Assembly (NCBI GenBank): GCA_026008535.1
Contig: BRKX01000014.1
Location: 52,439,006 to 52,503,005 of the forward strand
Source: Perilla frutescens
Taxonomy: Eukaryota; Streptophyta; Magnoliopsida; Lamiales; Lamiaceae
Direction of reading: 5' to 3'
DNA length: 64,000 nt
Shown: positions 31,602 through 43,338 of the stretch, piece after piece
How positions within the stretch are numbered: the first letter of the stretch is position 1
Layout of the letters: each line of letters starts with the position of its first letter
Position numbers and translations under genes: made by a program
The notes under the pieces: model-generated
Database searches by the model: none
What the model was told of the DNA's origin: nothing
What the model saw: only the letters and a program-made list of their open reading frames with translations

Positions 31602-33640
31602 TGTAATACCCCGTAAATTAATTACTGCTTAATTATAGTTAATTGTTGAAATTACTATTTAGTATAGTAATCCTCAGTCAGATTATGATCGAAAGTATCC
31701 TTTAAGTTCCATGAAATTCAAGGTTAATTAATCCCCGTAGGTGGGTTAATTATTCCAGTTAGGGTTTAATCCCATTTTCAGTATAGAAAGCCGGAATCAT
31801 AATTCTAGATAAATTGGGTTCCTATTCTTTTAAATTACGGTATGTTATCGTGAATTAGATATTCCGATAATTTAGTTCAGGAATGGGAGAATCATATATT
31901 CTCCATTCATTTAGTATTTAAATTCAGATAACTTAATCAGAGTATTTTAAATAGAGAGAATTTATTTATTCTCTAGTTCTAATATTTTAAATATCGAGGT
32001 TATAAAATCAGTAATTTTTATCCAATAATTTTAGATAAATTATTGTTTTGAAATAAATGAATTATTTCTTCAAGCTCGGGTTAGTTCAGAAATTTTTTTT
32101 TTCCGAAGTTGAAAAATCATAATAATCGAATAGCGGGTATTTAAAACCTGATATGTATCGCATCGCATCACCCAAAAGAAAGAGGGAGCCATGCCCCAAG
32201 TCTTTTCACCATGCCCTATCTACCTACTCTACTCTAGGTGGCCATGCTTCTTCATTTAATTACACAAAAGAATCGAGAGAGAGGGAGACCAAAACAGCAA
32301 CTCTTCTCCTTGTTTATAATTTATTCCATCTTCATTTTTCTTCCGCACAAAAAAAATTAGAGAGAGAGAAAAGGGCAAAGCAGCCCTCATTCCATCATCT
32401 TCTCCATTTCTTTTTCTCCACACCATCTTCTTGCTTCCATTTTCTTTGATCGAGAGAGAGAGAAAGACCAACTCTAGCACCACACCATCTTCTTTCTTCC
32501 ATTTTCTTTGAGAGAGAGAGAGAGAGTGAGAGAAGCAAGAAGCTGTAGCCATTGTTGAGAAGAGCTCAAACTTGTTCCAACCGTTCTTCACCTTTTCATT
32601 TCCGGCGTCGTCGTTGAAAGGTGAGCGAACGCTGGGCCGGGAGAGTTGGCCAGTAACCAAGCGAGCGGGCGCTGGATACCAGCGAGCGCTGGTCGACTCC
32701 CGCGCAGTTTCGCCACCCTTTGGTAAAACGAGCTTAACTCCCTCGTCAGACGTCGGATTGAGTCACCGTGAATGTTTCCATAAACTAGACTTAAGTAGCT
32801 TTCAAATGATATATTTCTCAGTCTCTAATTCGTTCTGAGTAAATTATGAAAAATCATCAAAGTCAGGTCACGTGTTTTTCTTTCAGAAATTCGTGGCAGT
32901 TCTACCACCTTCCAGTGAATCGGGTATAACGTTTTCATTAGTTATCATCTTGAGTCACCGTAACTTTTGCCAGAAACTAGACTTCCGTGGCTTTCCATCA
33001 GTATATGGCTTGTCCCCTGCACCCTAGCGAGTCAAAATGGAAAATTTTACAAAGATAGACGTTGTGCAGAACGTTGTTTAATCTATGAGCTTAGTGTCGA
33101 CTTTGTTTCTAGAATCGAATTGTGATGGATGTTAAGGTATTTTTATACCTTAAATGATGATGATGTGTGTCATAAGATGTTTAAGAGCTAGGGTCGAGAT
33201 TAACCCTTAAGCTAAGAAAAATTTAGAACGGATACTAGACCCTAATAGGCCTTCAATTTCATGTTGAGTCCAAACAATGTATTTGGTTCAACGTACTCTG
33301 TTTTATGTTAACTCTTTGAAGGCAAGTCGTCCAGTGTGAGATAAAGCGCGAGAAGGAGCATTTTGCTGCTGTATTAAAACATCGGTGAAAGGTGGGCTTT
33401 CTTTTCAACGGACTCTTAGTCCAAATAATGATTTGAGTTTTCACTCACCTGAAGTTATTTATTTTTGATGTAAATAAGTTATTGTCATGCATAAAATGTT
33501 TTGTTTTGTATGATATCCTTATCTGTATTTAGTTAGCTCACAAGAGGCTTTTTAACTCTTAAATCGATCAGGCCTCGTGCTAACTTAGCGTGTTAACCGA
33601 GGTTAGTCTACACTTAAGTCGGTGATATTAGCAAGAGGGA

Positions 33641-33812
33641 AAGGCTGAGGGAGCTATTCCTGACTAAGACATCGATGATGCTAAACATCCGTGGAAAAGG
33701 CTGAGCGGAGCTATTCCTCGGAGTTTAGTTCAGATATGTATTCGTGGAAAAGGCTTTAGCGGAGCTATTCCTCGACGTCCTTGGAAAAGGCTTAAGCGGA
33801 GCTATTCCTCGG
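33641..33812 (+). repeat. Four-copy LTR repeat, GGAAAAGGCT...AGCTATTCC type
   Basis: Units start at about 33640, 33692, 33746 and 33783, each ending GGAGCTATTCCT. It is the counterpart of 15222-15400. Unit spacing varies while the core stays fixed, as with repeated binding sites or repeated hairpins. Confidence 0.7.
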
Positions 33813-34000
33813 CATTCAGTTTGGATATGGATGATCATATAACAGGAAAGAGCGCTCAAAAATAGAAAATGATTTAGTAAAACATAAGGCCTTTTCAGAT
33901 AAAACCCTTGTGTGGTTACTCGGATGCATGATAATAAAACCAGTTTTTAACAAACGTTCATAATATCAGATATATTATGATATTTTTGGCAATGTGTTCA

Positions 34001-34020
34001 CTGAGTACCCTTGTACTCAG
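34001..34020 (+). repeat. Conserved LTR hairpin (Tekay plus copy)
   Basis: CTGAGTAC, loop CCTT, GTACTCAG: a perfect 8-bp stem. The minus copy has it at 15014-15033. Confidence 0.65.
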
Positions 34021-34420
34021 CCCTGCATGTTTGTTTTTAAATGTGCATGTTGAGCTGGTGTTGAAGGGAGAAGTGCTGAGAGTGGAGTTCCTTTTGTACA
34101 AGGCTCAGATGGTCTTGTATTTTTAAATGTCTTTCTTTTGCTTCCGCAACTCAGCTATATAACAAGTCTAATATTTCAGCTTTTGATTTTGGACGAGTCC
34201 AATACCTCGATAATCAATTAAGTACTATTATTATTCTGTCCCTTATGAGTACTTAAAATCAGTCCAGAATTTGAGTTCATAGCAAATATCGTTCCTGAAA
34301 TACAGTAGTTCATTCCTTTATTTAATTATTTCCGGTTCGCGCCTTGATCCATCCTTCATTGGGATCGAGTCGTGCCAGTCACACTTCGTATTAATCAGAT
34401 ATTAATTTGGGGTCGTGACA

Positions 34421-34790
34421 AGATTATAGGGATATATTAATTTAATTTAATTTTATAAAATAAGGATCTTTTTTATTTATAGTAGTAGATTCATATGGAA
34501 ACTAATATATTATATTAGATTTTAAATATAAATATATATTATATATTATATTACACAATTAACCTTAAATTAAAGTTGTAGTAGGGATATAATAGGTAAA
34601 CCAAAATTTGTAAAACATCACACTTTTATAATAGTAGTAGATAATGGCCAAAAACAACACTTGTTAATTCCCATATTTGGTTGGCTGTATTTTTTATTTG
34701 TTTTATGCATGCTTTGTTTTGTTAAATGTAAGCCGAGTGTATACGGTGTGCTTCATGGAGACAGTGTGTGGATATTGTTTGCAGTGTGAC
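34421..34790. other. AT-rich flank, no gene
   Basis: No frame or RNA gene is seen. A stretch at about 34583-34640 (ATATAATAGGTAAACCAAAA, then CACACTTTTATA) resembles 47540-47596, so both are probably ends of the same old dispersed repeat. Confidence 0.5.
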
Positions 34791-35933
34791 CAGGCCGGTC
34801 CTGAGATTTTGAAGGCCCTGTGCGAACTCTAAAAATTGCCCTTATTTGTTAAAATTAAAAATTAAAAATACAAATAAAATGATATAAATTACATTTTAAT
34901 GCCTATATTTTGAGTACTTTTTCAAAAATGGCACACTTTTTCAAAACAAACAAACTTGTTCCCGTATTTTCATTATTTTTTGCAATTCTAATATTTAATC
35001 AATTTTACAGCCCGAAAATCATACATAATTGATTTTAATTTAATATTTCTTGATTGGATGAATTTTTTCCACTTAACTGGGGAAATATGAATATTATAAT
35101 ACAATCAATTACGTGTGATTTTATGGCTGTAAAATTGCTTAAATGTTATATTTGAATTGTTTTTGAAAATATGTATTTTTTTGTTAATTTTGAAAAAGTG
35201 GGCCATTTTTTAAAAAGTATAAAACATATAGGTATCAAAGTGCAATTCACCCTATAAATGCACCTAAAAATATTTATTTGATATGTTCAAATCATTAAAA
35301 AAGGTTTGCATTCTTGAAAACTTTGAAATCATGTGACTCGTGCATGCTCACTGATATTGAATGAACCTGAAATAAAAGAAAAAATATTTTAAACAATATC
35401 ATGCACAAAACGCAAACTAAAAAATATTATCTAAAAATACTTCTCTTAGCATTTTTTGAAGAAACTCATGTATAAATTTTTCAAAATTAATATTTTCTAG
35501 CAACTCTTGTTCATGGATATCAAAGCAAGTCTATTGAATCTTTTGACATGGTCAATTGCAAGTAAGATTTTAATAAATAAATAGCAACTTTTCATATGCA
35601 ACTCTAACATGTATGGTCAATAAAATTATATAAACAATGTATACATTGAGACGACTATTCAACCTCTTCAAGTAAGTCAATATATCTAAAGTTTTATGTT
35701 CTTTAGGTAAAAGACACCGCAAAGTTGTTTTTAATTCATGAAACACCTGTTGGCCATCAAAATCACTAAACTCTTCATCTTTTTAGAATATTTTTAAGAT
35801 TTTCACAGATATTAATTGGGCTAGGCCTAGTATTATTTATAAAATATTGGGCCAAATGTTGAGCTAGTCTTTCTTATATTATTTTTTAAAAGGTTTGAAT
35901 TAATTTTTATAAACTAAAAGACTATTTTTTTTA

Positions 35934-37359
35934 GGGATAAGGTCCAAATTGACCACTAAACTTATTTGGGGGCTAAATTGGGTCAATACAACTTTTTTGG
36001 GTTCAATTGGGCTACCGCGGTGTTAAAATTGGCTCAATTGGGCCACCGCGTGACGGAGACCGTTAGAGCTCCGTTAAATGGACATAAAACGACATCGTTT
36101 TGCTCTTTTTTTACCCGACCCGTAGCTAACCCCTAACCCGACCCACGCTTAATCCCTAGCCCGATCCAATGATCTAAAAACCACAAAATCAAATCTGTTA
36201 ATTTGGGGATTTCAAATTCCAAATTCCCCAATTAGATTTCAAATCCAAAATTCGTCGCAGTTTGCCCATCCAATTCCGCTGAGAGAGGCCTCGCAAAGAT
36301 TGTTGGAGCCAGCGAGGAAGGAGGCGCTCCTTCGCCCGCCACTGGAGAGACAGATGAATCCGGTGATGCCCGATTTTCTGAGAATAAGGCTGCGAGGGCG
36401 TCAAACACCAAAATTGATGAAGTGGCTATTGATTTTGACAAGGGCAGTCTCGCGGTCAACGGCAGAGTACGGCAAACTTTCAGAGCTATTAAGGAGTGAC
36501 CATCTTCATTTGACGAATCCTCAGACAACGAGGAGCTCATCGGAACTAAGTCAGGGCGACGATGCTAGATAATTTTCTCTCGCCCTCCCCTTAATCTATC
36601 TCTTCTTCTTCTGAATTTTCGAGTCTGAATCGATTGGTTGATGATGTGGAGTTGTTTGTGTCTAAATGGTGAGATGTGATGAGTTGGGTTGATGTGTGTG
36701 TTTGAAGGATAGGTTGGAAAGAAGAAGGGAGATAGGGGTAGAATCGGACGGTGAGGAGCTGTTCGAGGTTGGCGATGTAGTGACAGGTTTAAGGAAGGTA
36801 AAGGGGGGAGGGATGCAGGAAGTGTAGGAGCGAATGAGCAACTTTGGAGCGAGTGATGGTTCCAGCTGTGAGATAGAGTGGGTCGGATCGGTGTATTTTG
36901 ATTGTGGAATTTTTTGCAGATTGTGCTGCAGAGGAGTGAGCAATTTTAACCAATTTTTTGAAAAATTTTTTGGAGAATGAACTTGGCTGCTGAATCTGGG
37001 CAGATTGCCCAGAATGTAGTTCCCAGCGCCCCATAACACGGAATTACAAGTTTTTGATCCAAAACATTGCCGGAAATCAGTTTTTGGAAGGACGAACAAT
37101 GAAGAACAAGGAAAAAATGAAAATAAAAATAAAAAGAAAATTAAGAGTGGGTCGGGTTAGGGGTTAGATGCGGGTCGGGTAAAAAAGAGAGCAAAACGAC
37201 GTCATTTTATGTCCATTTAACGGAGCTCTAACGGTCTCCGTCACGCGGTGGCTCAATTGAGCCGATTTTAACAACGCGGTTGCCCAATTGAGCCCAAAAA
37301 AGTTGCAGTGGGCCAATTGAACCCCAAATAAGTTTAGTGGCCAATTTGGCCCTTATCCC
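35934..37359. mobile_element. Mutator-like element 1 (long TIRs, 9-bp TSD)
   Basis: The ends GGGATAAGG...CCTTATCCC open inverted repeats of about 220 bp (35934-36155 and 37138-37359) that match at most positions. The flanks are both TTTTTTTTA (35925-35933 and 37360-37368), a perfect 9-bp duplication, though of low complexity. The interior (about 980 bp) holds no transposase; it carries a short coding-like stretch, so this may be a Pack-MULE. Confidence 0.85.
36251..36499 (+). pseudogene. Coding-like insert in Mutator-like element 1
   Basis: An open frame of 82 codons without ATG, ending TGA, has protein-like composition (AERGLAKIVGASEEGG, TKIDEVAIDFDKGSLAVNG) and higher GC than its surroundings. 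An open acidic stretch (SSFDESSDNEELIGTKSG) follows the stop in the same frame. I do not recognise the family. A captured host exon is the most likely source; a chance frame is possible. Confidence 0.4.
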
Positions 37360-37464
37360 TTTTTTTTATAAACTAACATATATTAATATGACTACTAGTA
37401 CTAAAAATTTATACAAATGGTGCCCCTAAATTTGTGAGGCTCCTGTGCGGCGCACCTCTCACAT

Positions 37465-39415
37465 TGTGTGACGTATTATGAATGATGATGATGTGGCAAT
37501 CTTGATTAATGGATTTAAAAGAACATTAATTAGAGTGTGTTATTCAATCTATTTGTAGGTTTATTTATTTTATGTGTGTGTGATCATAGTGTTGTATTAG
37601 GATAATCTTCGATTGTCAAGCTCTTCGTTGGCTTGGGAACCCTATCTAAACCAAATTTGGAAATTGTCAACATAAACGATGAATATTTTGATGCAACATT
37701 ACTTAGTTGGAGAGAAGGTAAGAGCAACTATTATTTTCTAGATGGATTATTCTTGATCAATAACTAGACATATAGTGCTACTTCCCAATATTTCTGCAGC
37801 AACAGTTCTAAAAGATGATAATAATCAATCTACATAGCTTACAATCTTCTTTATTATATATTCTTGATTGTTAATTACTAGCTGCGAACATGTCCTTTTC
37901 CCCTTAATTAATTATATGTTGTTATGTACGTTAAATGCATAGTAGTAACTTACAATCGAGGCAAGAGTAAGATTCGTCTAAATTAATATGGTAAATCCAT
38001 CTAAACATTGAAAAGTTAGCATATGTAACAGTAACATTTGAATATTTAATATATCTCATTCTCAATCTGGTTCAATTATTCCTGGGAAAAGTGACTAATT
38101 AATTAGTAATTATTTGTTCAAGAAAAAAAAACATATAAACATTAAGAATTTTCTGATTAATTTATATAAGATGCTAAACTTGTGGGTAGAGCAAGCATCT
38201 GATCCAGACAAAGATTATGTCTTACGTTTTTCTCAAAATCGTCAAAATTTTACTTTATATTTAAGATTGAGATCAAGAATTGCCCAACATTTTAAACTTT
38301 ATTTTCCTGCAAAAATAAATCATCACAATTCCATTTGAGATTACATCTGCAGGCAGCTCTTCTTCTAAGCAACCGTTTTAATAAATTAAGGTACGTAATA
38401 TGTATCACTAAAGTTGTTTAATTAATTTGCATAAAAATATCAACATTTAATCGTTTTCATTTCTCTTAACTCTCCGTACTGTTAATTTGTTTATTTTTAA
38501 ATGTTATAACTTCAATTCCACTTTTAATTTGATTCATCGATCTTCTGCATATGACCATATTGGCATGTTAGTAATTAATTTTTATAGATAATTGAACATC
38601 AATTGTAAAATATATATTTCTGCTTTCTCCAATAATCTTGGTTCTAGATCTATATTTTGCTGTTTCTGCTAATAAAAATTACTTGATTTACACATGAATA
38701 ATGATCATGAGACCACACGTCCACTTTTTTTTCTTGTTTTCAAACAAGAGTTATGTGATGTATTCTATATATTTGTCAAGATATTTATGTGATAACTGAT
38801 AACTATTCATTATTTTGTTCTAATATAAGCATTTAATTCCATTATATTTCAATTATAATTTACATCTATAATGAAGCCATACCATGTTGTGTACATCTTA
38901 ATTAATTGGGTTTTCTCTAGTACTTGTAAAACAAAAATGATTAAATACAATTAAAACATTATTAAAATCTCAATTTTACCCCTAAAGATTATAACTCAGT
39001 CTTCTTGACAAACCTCAATTCCACGTCGGGTTAAATTTAGGCAAAATACATTCTTAGATCCCTATACTATTACAGTTGATTTTTTTATGTCCTTATTTAA
39101 CTATTCTAATGTATAATTAGTTAACTTTTCCATTAGTTATATATATCGTGTCACCCCTACGTCATACATAAAGATTGAAATCAATAATTTATCTACTTTA
39201 CTAATTTCTTGCAAAAAATAAATTAGATTAATGAGAATTGCATACGGAGAGCGGAAGGAAGAGCATATGAAATACTAATAGTTCATCAGAATTCCATTTG
39301 ATAAAGGTACGTATATATGCAGATTATATATATATATATCAGTAAATTGTTATGAGATTTTACTATATATTTGTTTACTTGTCAATTAGTCTTCGTAATT
39401 TGTTGTTGTTCATGC
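37465..39415. other. AT-rich intergenic DNA, no gene
   Basis: Only short frames occur. A block at 38930-39030 (CTCAATTTTACCCCTAAAGATTATAACTCA) recurs at about 39720-39800, so there is a local diverged duplication. Confidence 0.5.
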
Positions 39416-39419
39416 ATTA

Positions 39420-40060
39420 AAATAGCAGAAGACCAAGACTCATAATTCTCTGTCTAAAAAAAAAGCAACAATGAAGACCTCATATCTAACATATATATCT
39501 CCAGATCAGAAACTTAAGCTCAAATGAAACACTCATATTACAATTAATTTGAATTTTTGTGAAGAAGAGAATTCGATATACACCAAAACAATATTCAACT
39601 TAATTAATAGGTATATGTGTGTAAAATTAATTGGGTGGTTTATCCATTATTTGCAAAGTAGAAGTTAATTACATCTACAACCCCGCCCTATAATTAATTC
39701 CAATTAAAATGTTATATAAATCTCAATTTTACTCCCTCAAAAAGAAAATCTCTATTGCCCCTAAAGATTATAACTCATTTTATTCTTCTTGACAATCCTC
39801 AATTCCACGAGGTTGAATTTTCAATTCTTCTCTTACATCACGTCAAAGAACTGCGTAATTTTTGTAATAATTAGGTGGGTTAAGATTTGAAGGAATCTAA
39901 CCGTTGTTAAAATTTGAAGTAAAATACCTTTTTTATTTTTAATAGGAATAATGTTTAAATAGATCCTTCAATTATTTTCTACGAGAGCACATTCCTTCAT
40001 AAATAAATTTTCAGTTCAAATTGATCCTATAACTGGCTGAAATTCGACACGTTTGGCTGG
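39420..40060 (+). repeat. Duplicated segment, copy 1 (flanks the NLR region)
   Basis: It matches 56700-57610 in the same orientation. Shared landmarks in order: AAGCAACAATGAAGACC/AAGCAACGACCAAGACC, CATATCTAACATATATATCT, CAGAAACTTAAGCT, GTGAAGAAGAGAATTC, ATTACATCTACAACCCC, CGTCAAAGAACTGCGTAA and AATTTGAAGTAAAAT. Copy 2 has extra sequence in the middle. No gene is seen in either. Confidence 0.7.
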
Positions 40061-40196
40061 AAATTAAGGGAAAAAAAAGTAGTTGCTCTCACTTGAAATT
40101 TTTTAACTTGTTCAAGCTCAATTTCAAGTCCGGCAAATACATTTTTGGAATCCTTGAAATGTAAGGAACACGATGGTATGCTTTAATTTGAAAAAT

Positions 40197-41243
40197 GAGA
40201 TAAGGTCCAATTTGGTCATACAACTATACCCGAAATCTTAGTTGGTCCCGAAATAAAATTTCAGACCAAATCGATCCCTCATCTTTTTAAAAAGTATCAA
40301 AATGATCCCTCCATTAATCCCTTAACGGACGGACGTTAACTTCCATTAAAAATAGCCGTTAAATTGTACATTTTTGCATTATTTCACACACTAACACACA
40401 TTTTACACACACATGGATCAAACATCAATTTTTTTGAAGAATTCCAATTGAACATCAACAAATTACAAAATGTCCACCATGTCCTCAACGTCACCTCAAT
40501 GTCCTCCACAAACTCACATCCCCCCTAACTCACAGTTTCTATCAATGGCAACAAACTTAGTTACACCATCTTTCATATAATAACCAATCGTACCAGCCTC
40601 ACCAGCTACGTGCGCTGAACCTTCTGCCAAAATCGAAGCAACCCTTTCCTCATCAACATAATCCTCACTGTCTAAATTAATAACATCTGTATCACGAATA
40701 CCCTCACTCTCAACTACCTTAGTTTCGCCTAATGGAACTGTCTTGCCATCAAATACCTCTCTGGGCACCACCCTGACTCTCTTCATCATCCAACCCCGCT
40801 TCCGAAACTCTAATGCTCGTAGTTCCATTAGACCGGTCCCCGACAATCCTCAGTCCTTCAATGCATAACTCATTAGGGTTTTGGTACTCAAAGTAGGAGA
40901 GGTAACAGTGCAGTGATGATCCGACGGGGTGTGGAAGATTGCGTCTTCTTCCATCATATGCTGATGAATTGAGCTCGAACTTCCAGGCAATTTGTTGATG
41001 TTCAACGGGAATTCTTCAAAAAAAAAATAATGTTTGATCAATGTGTGTGTTAGTATGTGAAATAATGTAAAAATGTACAATTTAACGGTTGTTTTTAACG
41101 GAAGTTAACGTCCGTCCGTTAAGGGACTAACAGAGGGATCATTTTGATAGCTTTTAAAAAGTTGAGGGATCGATTTGGTCTGAAATTTTGTTTCGGGTTC
41201 AAAATTTCGGGTATAATTGTAGGACTAAATTGGACCTTATCCC
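40197..41243. mobile_element. Mutator-like element 2 (long TIRs, 9-bp TSD)
   Basis: Inverted repeats of about 210 bp (40197-40408 and 41035-41243) begin ATAAGGTCCAATTT and share CAAAATTTCAGACCAAATCG and CTTAACGGACGGACGTTAAC. The flanks are TTGAAAAAT (40188-40196) and TTGAAAAAA(T) from 41244, a 9-bp duplication with one added A. The interior has a minus-strand coding-like stretch. Confidence 0.83.
40514..41080 (-). pseudogene. Unrecognised ORF inside Mutator-like element 2
   Basis: One frame (41080 to 40514) has a single stop at 40850-40852. The second part, 110 residues, is charged and protein-like (MELRALEFRKRGWMMKRVRV, VINLDSEDYVDEE, MKDGVTKFVAIDRN). I see no transposase motif and do not recognise the family. 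It could be a captured host fragment or the N-terminal remnant of a MULE protein. Part of the reading frame before about 41035 is TIR sequence. Confidence 0.4.
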
Positions 41244-41710
41244 TTGAAAAAATATTCGGTGAAATCAAAGATCCCAAATTTGGGGTTTTAAAAGATAAGA
41301 AACTTTTGTTGAAACTAATAGAGGTAACCTGCGTTGCACGTTTTTATTGGGTTTTTTTATCTGTTTAATAAAAAATAGATACTATTTCAAATACTTAATG
41401 TTGTGTTTTGATAATATTTTTTGGATATTTATTTGTTTAATTTTATCTTTTTTTGCATCTTTGAAACATGATATATATTTAGATAAATCAATATACGATT
41501 TATAATGTTTAAAATTTCTACGCGTAAATGTCACAATTGTGAAATTAATCAAGAATATGTGTTTAATAACTTTATTTTTTCAGTATAACATAATTAAATT
41601 AACTCAAATAATTTTGATATAGTAATTTTTTTTTATTGACGTCAAATTATGTTTTTTTCAATATTATGGCAAAACTCCATCACATATGATATTAAACTAT
41701 CACTCAATCT

Positions 41711-41820
41711 GTTTCGGTAGGGATGACCTAGTAATAGAGTGAGGTTGCTTTGAAACTAAAGATCACGGGTTTGAATCTCCTCAATATTACCACGTTGGGT
41801 GTGTGAGTAAAAAAAAAAAA
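41711..41820 (+). mobile_element. Short SINE with poly(A) tail and 17-bp TSD
   Basis: A body of about 98 bp with tRNA-like promoter boxes (GATGACCTAGTAATAGAG as A box; GGGTTTGAATCTCC as B box) ends in A12. The flanks AAACTATCACTCAATCT (41694-41710) and AAACTATCACTCAGTCT (41821-41837) differ at one base. This is the structure of a tRNA-derived SINE copied by a LINE enzyme. Confidence 0.8.
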
Positions 41821-41837
41821 AAACTATCACTCAGTCT

Positions 41838-43338
41838 TATTCATTAATAAATATAGGATAACATGATCCATTAAATTGATGATATTATTTTAATCAGTAC
41901 ATATTGTCTTTATGTTTTGAAATATTAATAATAATTATTATTTTGTTGAATATTTTATTCGAAGATACATTCAATATTATGTTTCCTTTATTTTTGTAAT
42001 AAATAAAATGACTACCTTGAACAAATAATTTTTAAAATAACTTTGAACTAAAATAAAATTTTGTTGAGTGCAATATAATATATATTTGTAGAAAATAAAA
42101 TTTTATCATTTATCATTATAGAAAACATATACTCCACGAAAAAAATAGTGGATACAATACCTCAAAGTTAAGTCAAGTAAATTAAGTTTAAGTTTCATGT
42201 TTAGTAAATTAATTTTCTATTTTTTATTCACCGTGTTTAACATTTTAATTTAAATATTTTTATCTTGCGACTCGCGCAACACTCTCCCGACGCTAATGCA
42301 TGGGCTTCAGAACCATGCTTGATAATTAATTTTTTTAGAAATAATGAATGAAATAAGTGAATCATAAAATTAAAGTGGATTAATTTTATTTTTTATCCGC
42401 CAACTGGCACAATGCACTTGCCTGATGCTAACACGTAGGCTCATGTACTGCATTCAATAATTAATATTTTGAATTAAATATAAATCCTAATTGAGATTAA
42501 TAAACCATATATAATTAGGATTAATAAGCCTTAATTAGAATGAATAACACTCTTTTAAACTTAGTAGCAGGCTCGTACTTTTCAGGTTATGAGTGATACT
42601 TTTCAGTGTAATGAATAATACATTTCTAGAGGTTTTTTAGGTCGAGGTGGGTCGAATTGAGGTGGGTTGATGTAGCCTGTCTGAACTAAGCTCATTTACA
42701 TCTGGTCCATATGAGTGTTTGTCATTGGAATATAATTAAAAGACCTATTTAAACCTTATCCTTTTAAATATAAGTTAAAACCAATTTTTTATATTTTAAT
42801 TTTTTTCTTTTGTGAAAATGAAAATATTATCAAAATAAATATATAGTAAATGCTAGAAAAAAAGTAAAAATAATTATGTATTATGTGTAATATAATATAT
42901 TGGAATGAAAATTTTAAATATTAATTTTTTAATATAATTTAAAATTAAGGAACGTCGACAACCATTGCTAACATCTATTAAAACACATACTAACATACAT
43001 TTTTCTCACAGACTTAGATCTTTTCACACAAATTTTACACACACACCGTATTGCAGACTCAACACATTTGTTTCATTTTTTTTTAAATCGACATATCATA
43101 AGCTCTCTCATCTCTACCTCTTCCTCGCTCATCTCCGAAGCTCTCATCTCTTGTTGTTGAGCTTATGGTTTTCTGATCTAGAGAGAGATCTTCAACCAAG
43201 CTAAAAAAATTTCCTTTCAAGATTTCCACTCTCTCTCTTGATCCAACTTTCGATTCCCAATCCACAACTTCCTGCAAGCATATCGACAAGATAATGTATA
43301 ATAAGAAAACATAGTTTAAACATATATGTTAGAAAAAA
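41838..43338. other. AT-rich intergenic DNA with a diverged tandem pair
   Basis: No gene. About 42255-42335 and 42387-42470 are diverged copies of one unit (CGACGCTAATGCATGGGCT against TGATGCTAACACGTAGGCT, each followed by GATAATTAAT or AATAATTAAT). Confidence 0.5.

Larger units (their letters stand above)
17673..34420 (+). mobile_element. Tekay/Del-type chromovirus, plus strand, interrupted
   Basis: The parts in order are a 5' LTR fragment (17673-18894), an inserted Athila-like element (18895-25578), the end of the leader (25579-25814), an extra ORF, gag-protease, RT-RNase H, integrase-chromodomain, a polypurine tract and a complete 3' LTR (31602-34420). The end of the 5' LTR, the primer site and most of the leader are missing, removed by a deletion at 18894/18895. 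All coding parts carry stops. It is the oldest layer of the nest, as it contains the others. Confidence 0.87.
31602..34420 (+). repeat. 3' LTR of the Tekay plus copy (2819 bp)
   Basis: It runs from TGTAATACCCC to GGGGTCGTGACA. GA-rich runs occur at 32275-32300 and 32450-32530. It contains the four-unit repeat, the conserved hairpin and a region (32617-33622) shared with the 5' LTR fragment. Short frames in it are not genes. The flank after 34420 (AGATTATAGGG) is ordinary AT-rich DNA. Confidence 0.9.
34791..37464. mobile_element. Possible hAT-type non-autonomous element hosting a MULE
   Basis: The left end CAGGCCGGTCCTGAG with GGCCCTGTGCGA resembles common plant hAT ends. The right part (37400-37464) has GTGCCCCTAAATTTG and GGCTCCTGTGCGGCGCACC. 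The flanks AGTGTGAC (34783-34790) and TGTGTGAC (37465-37472) match at 7 of 8 bases, the duplication size of hAT elements. The right terminus itself does not mirror the left well, so the call is tentative. It encodes no transposase. Confidence 0.35.

Noticed and set aside
32256..32660. 134-codon minus-strand frame and its plus-strand partners in the Tekay LTR
   Set aside because: They lie within LTR sequence with GA/CT-rich runs and are not kept in the other LTR copy.
36662..37099. 145-codon minus-strand frame in Mutator-like element 1
   Set aside because: It has low-complexity Ser/Pro/Thr composition at its end and no recognisable domain; I could not separate it from a chance frame.
41711..41820. 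tRNA gene (also 45481 and 55353)
   Set aside because: Only the A and B promoter boxes are tRNA-like; no cloverleaf with acceptor stem can be made, and one has a poly(A) tail and target duplication.
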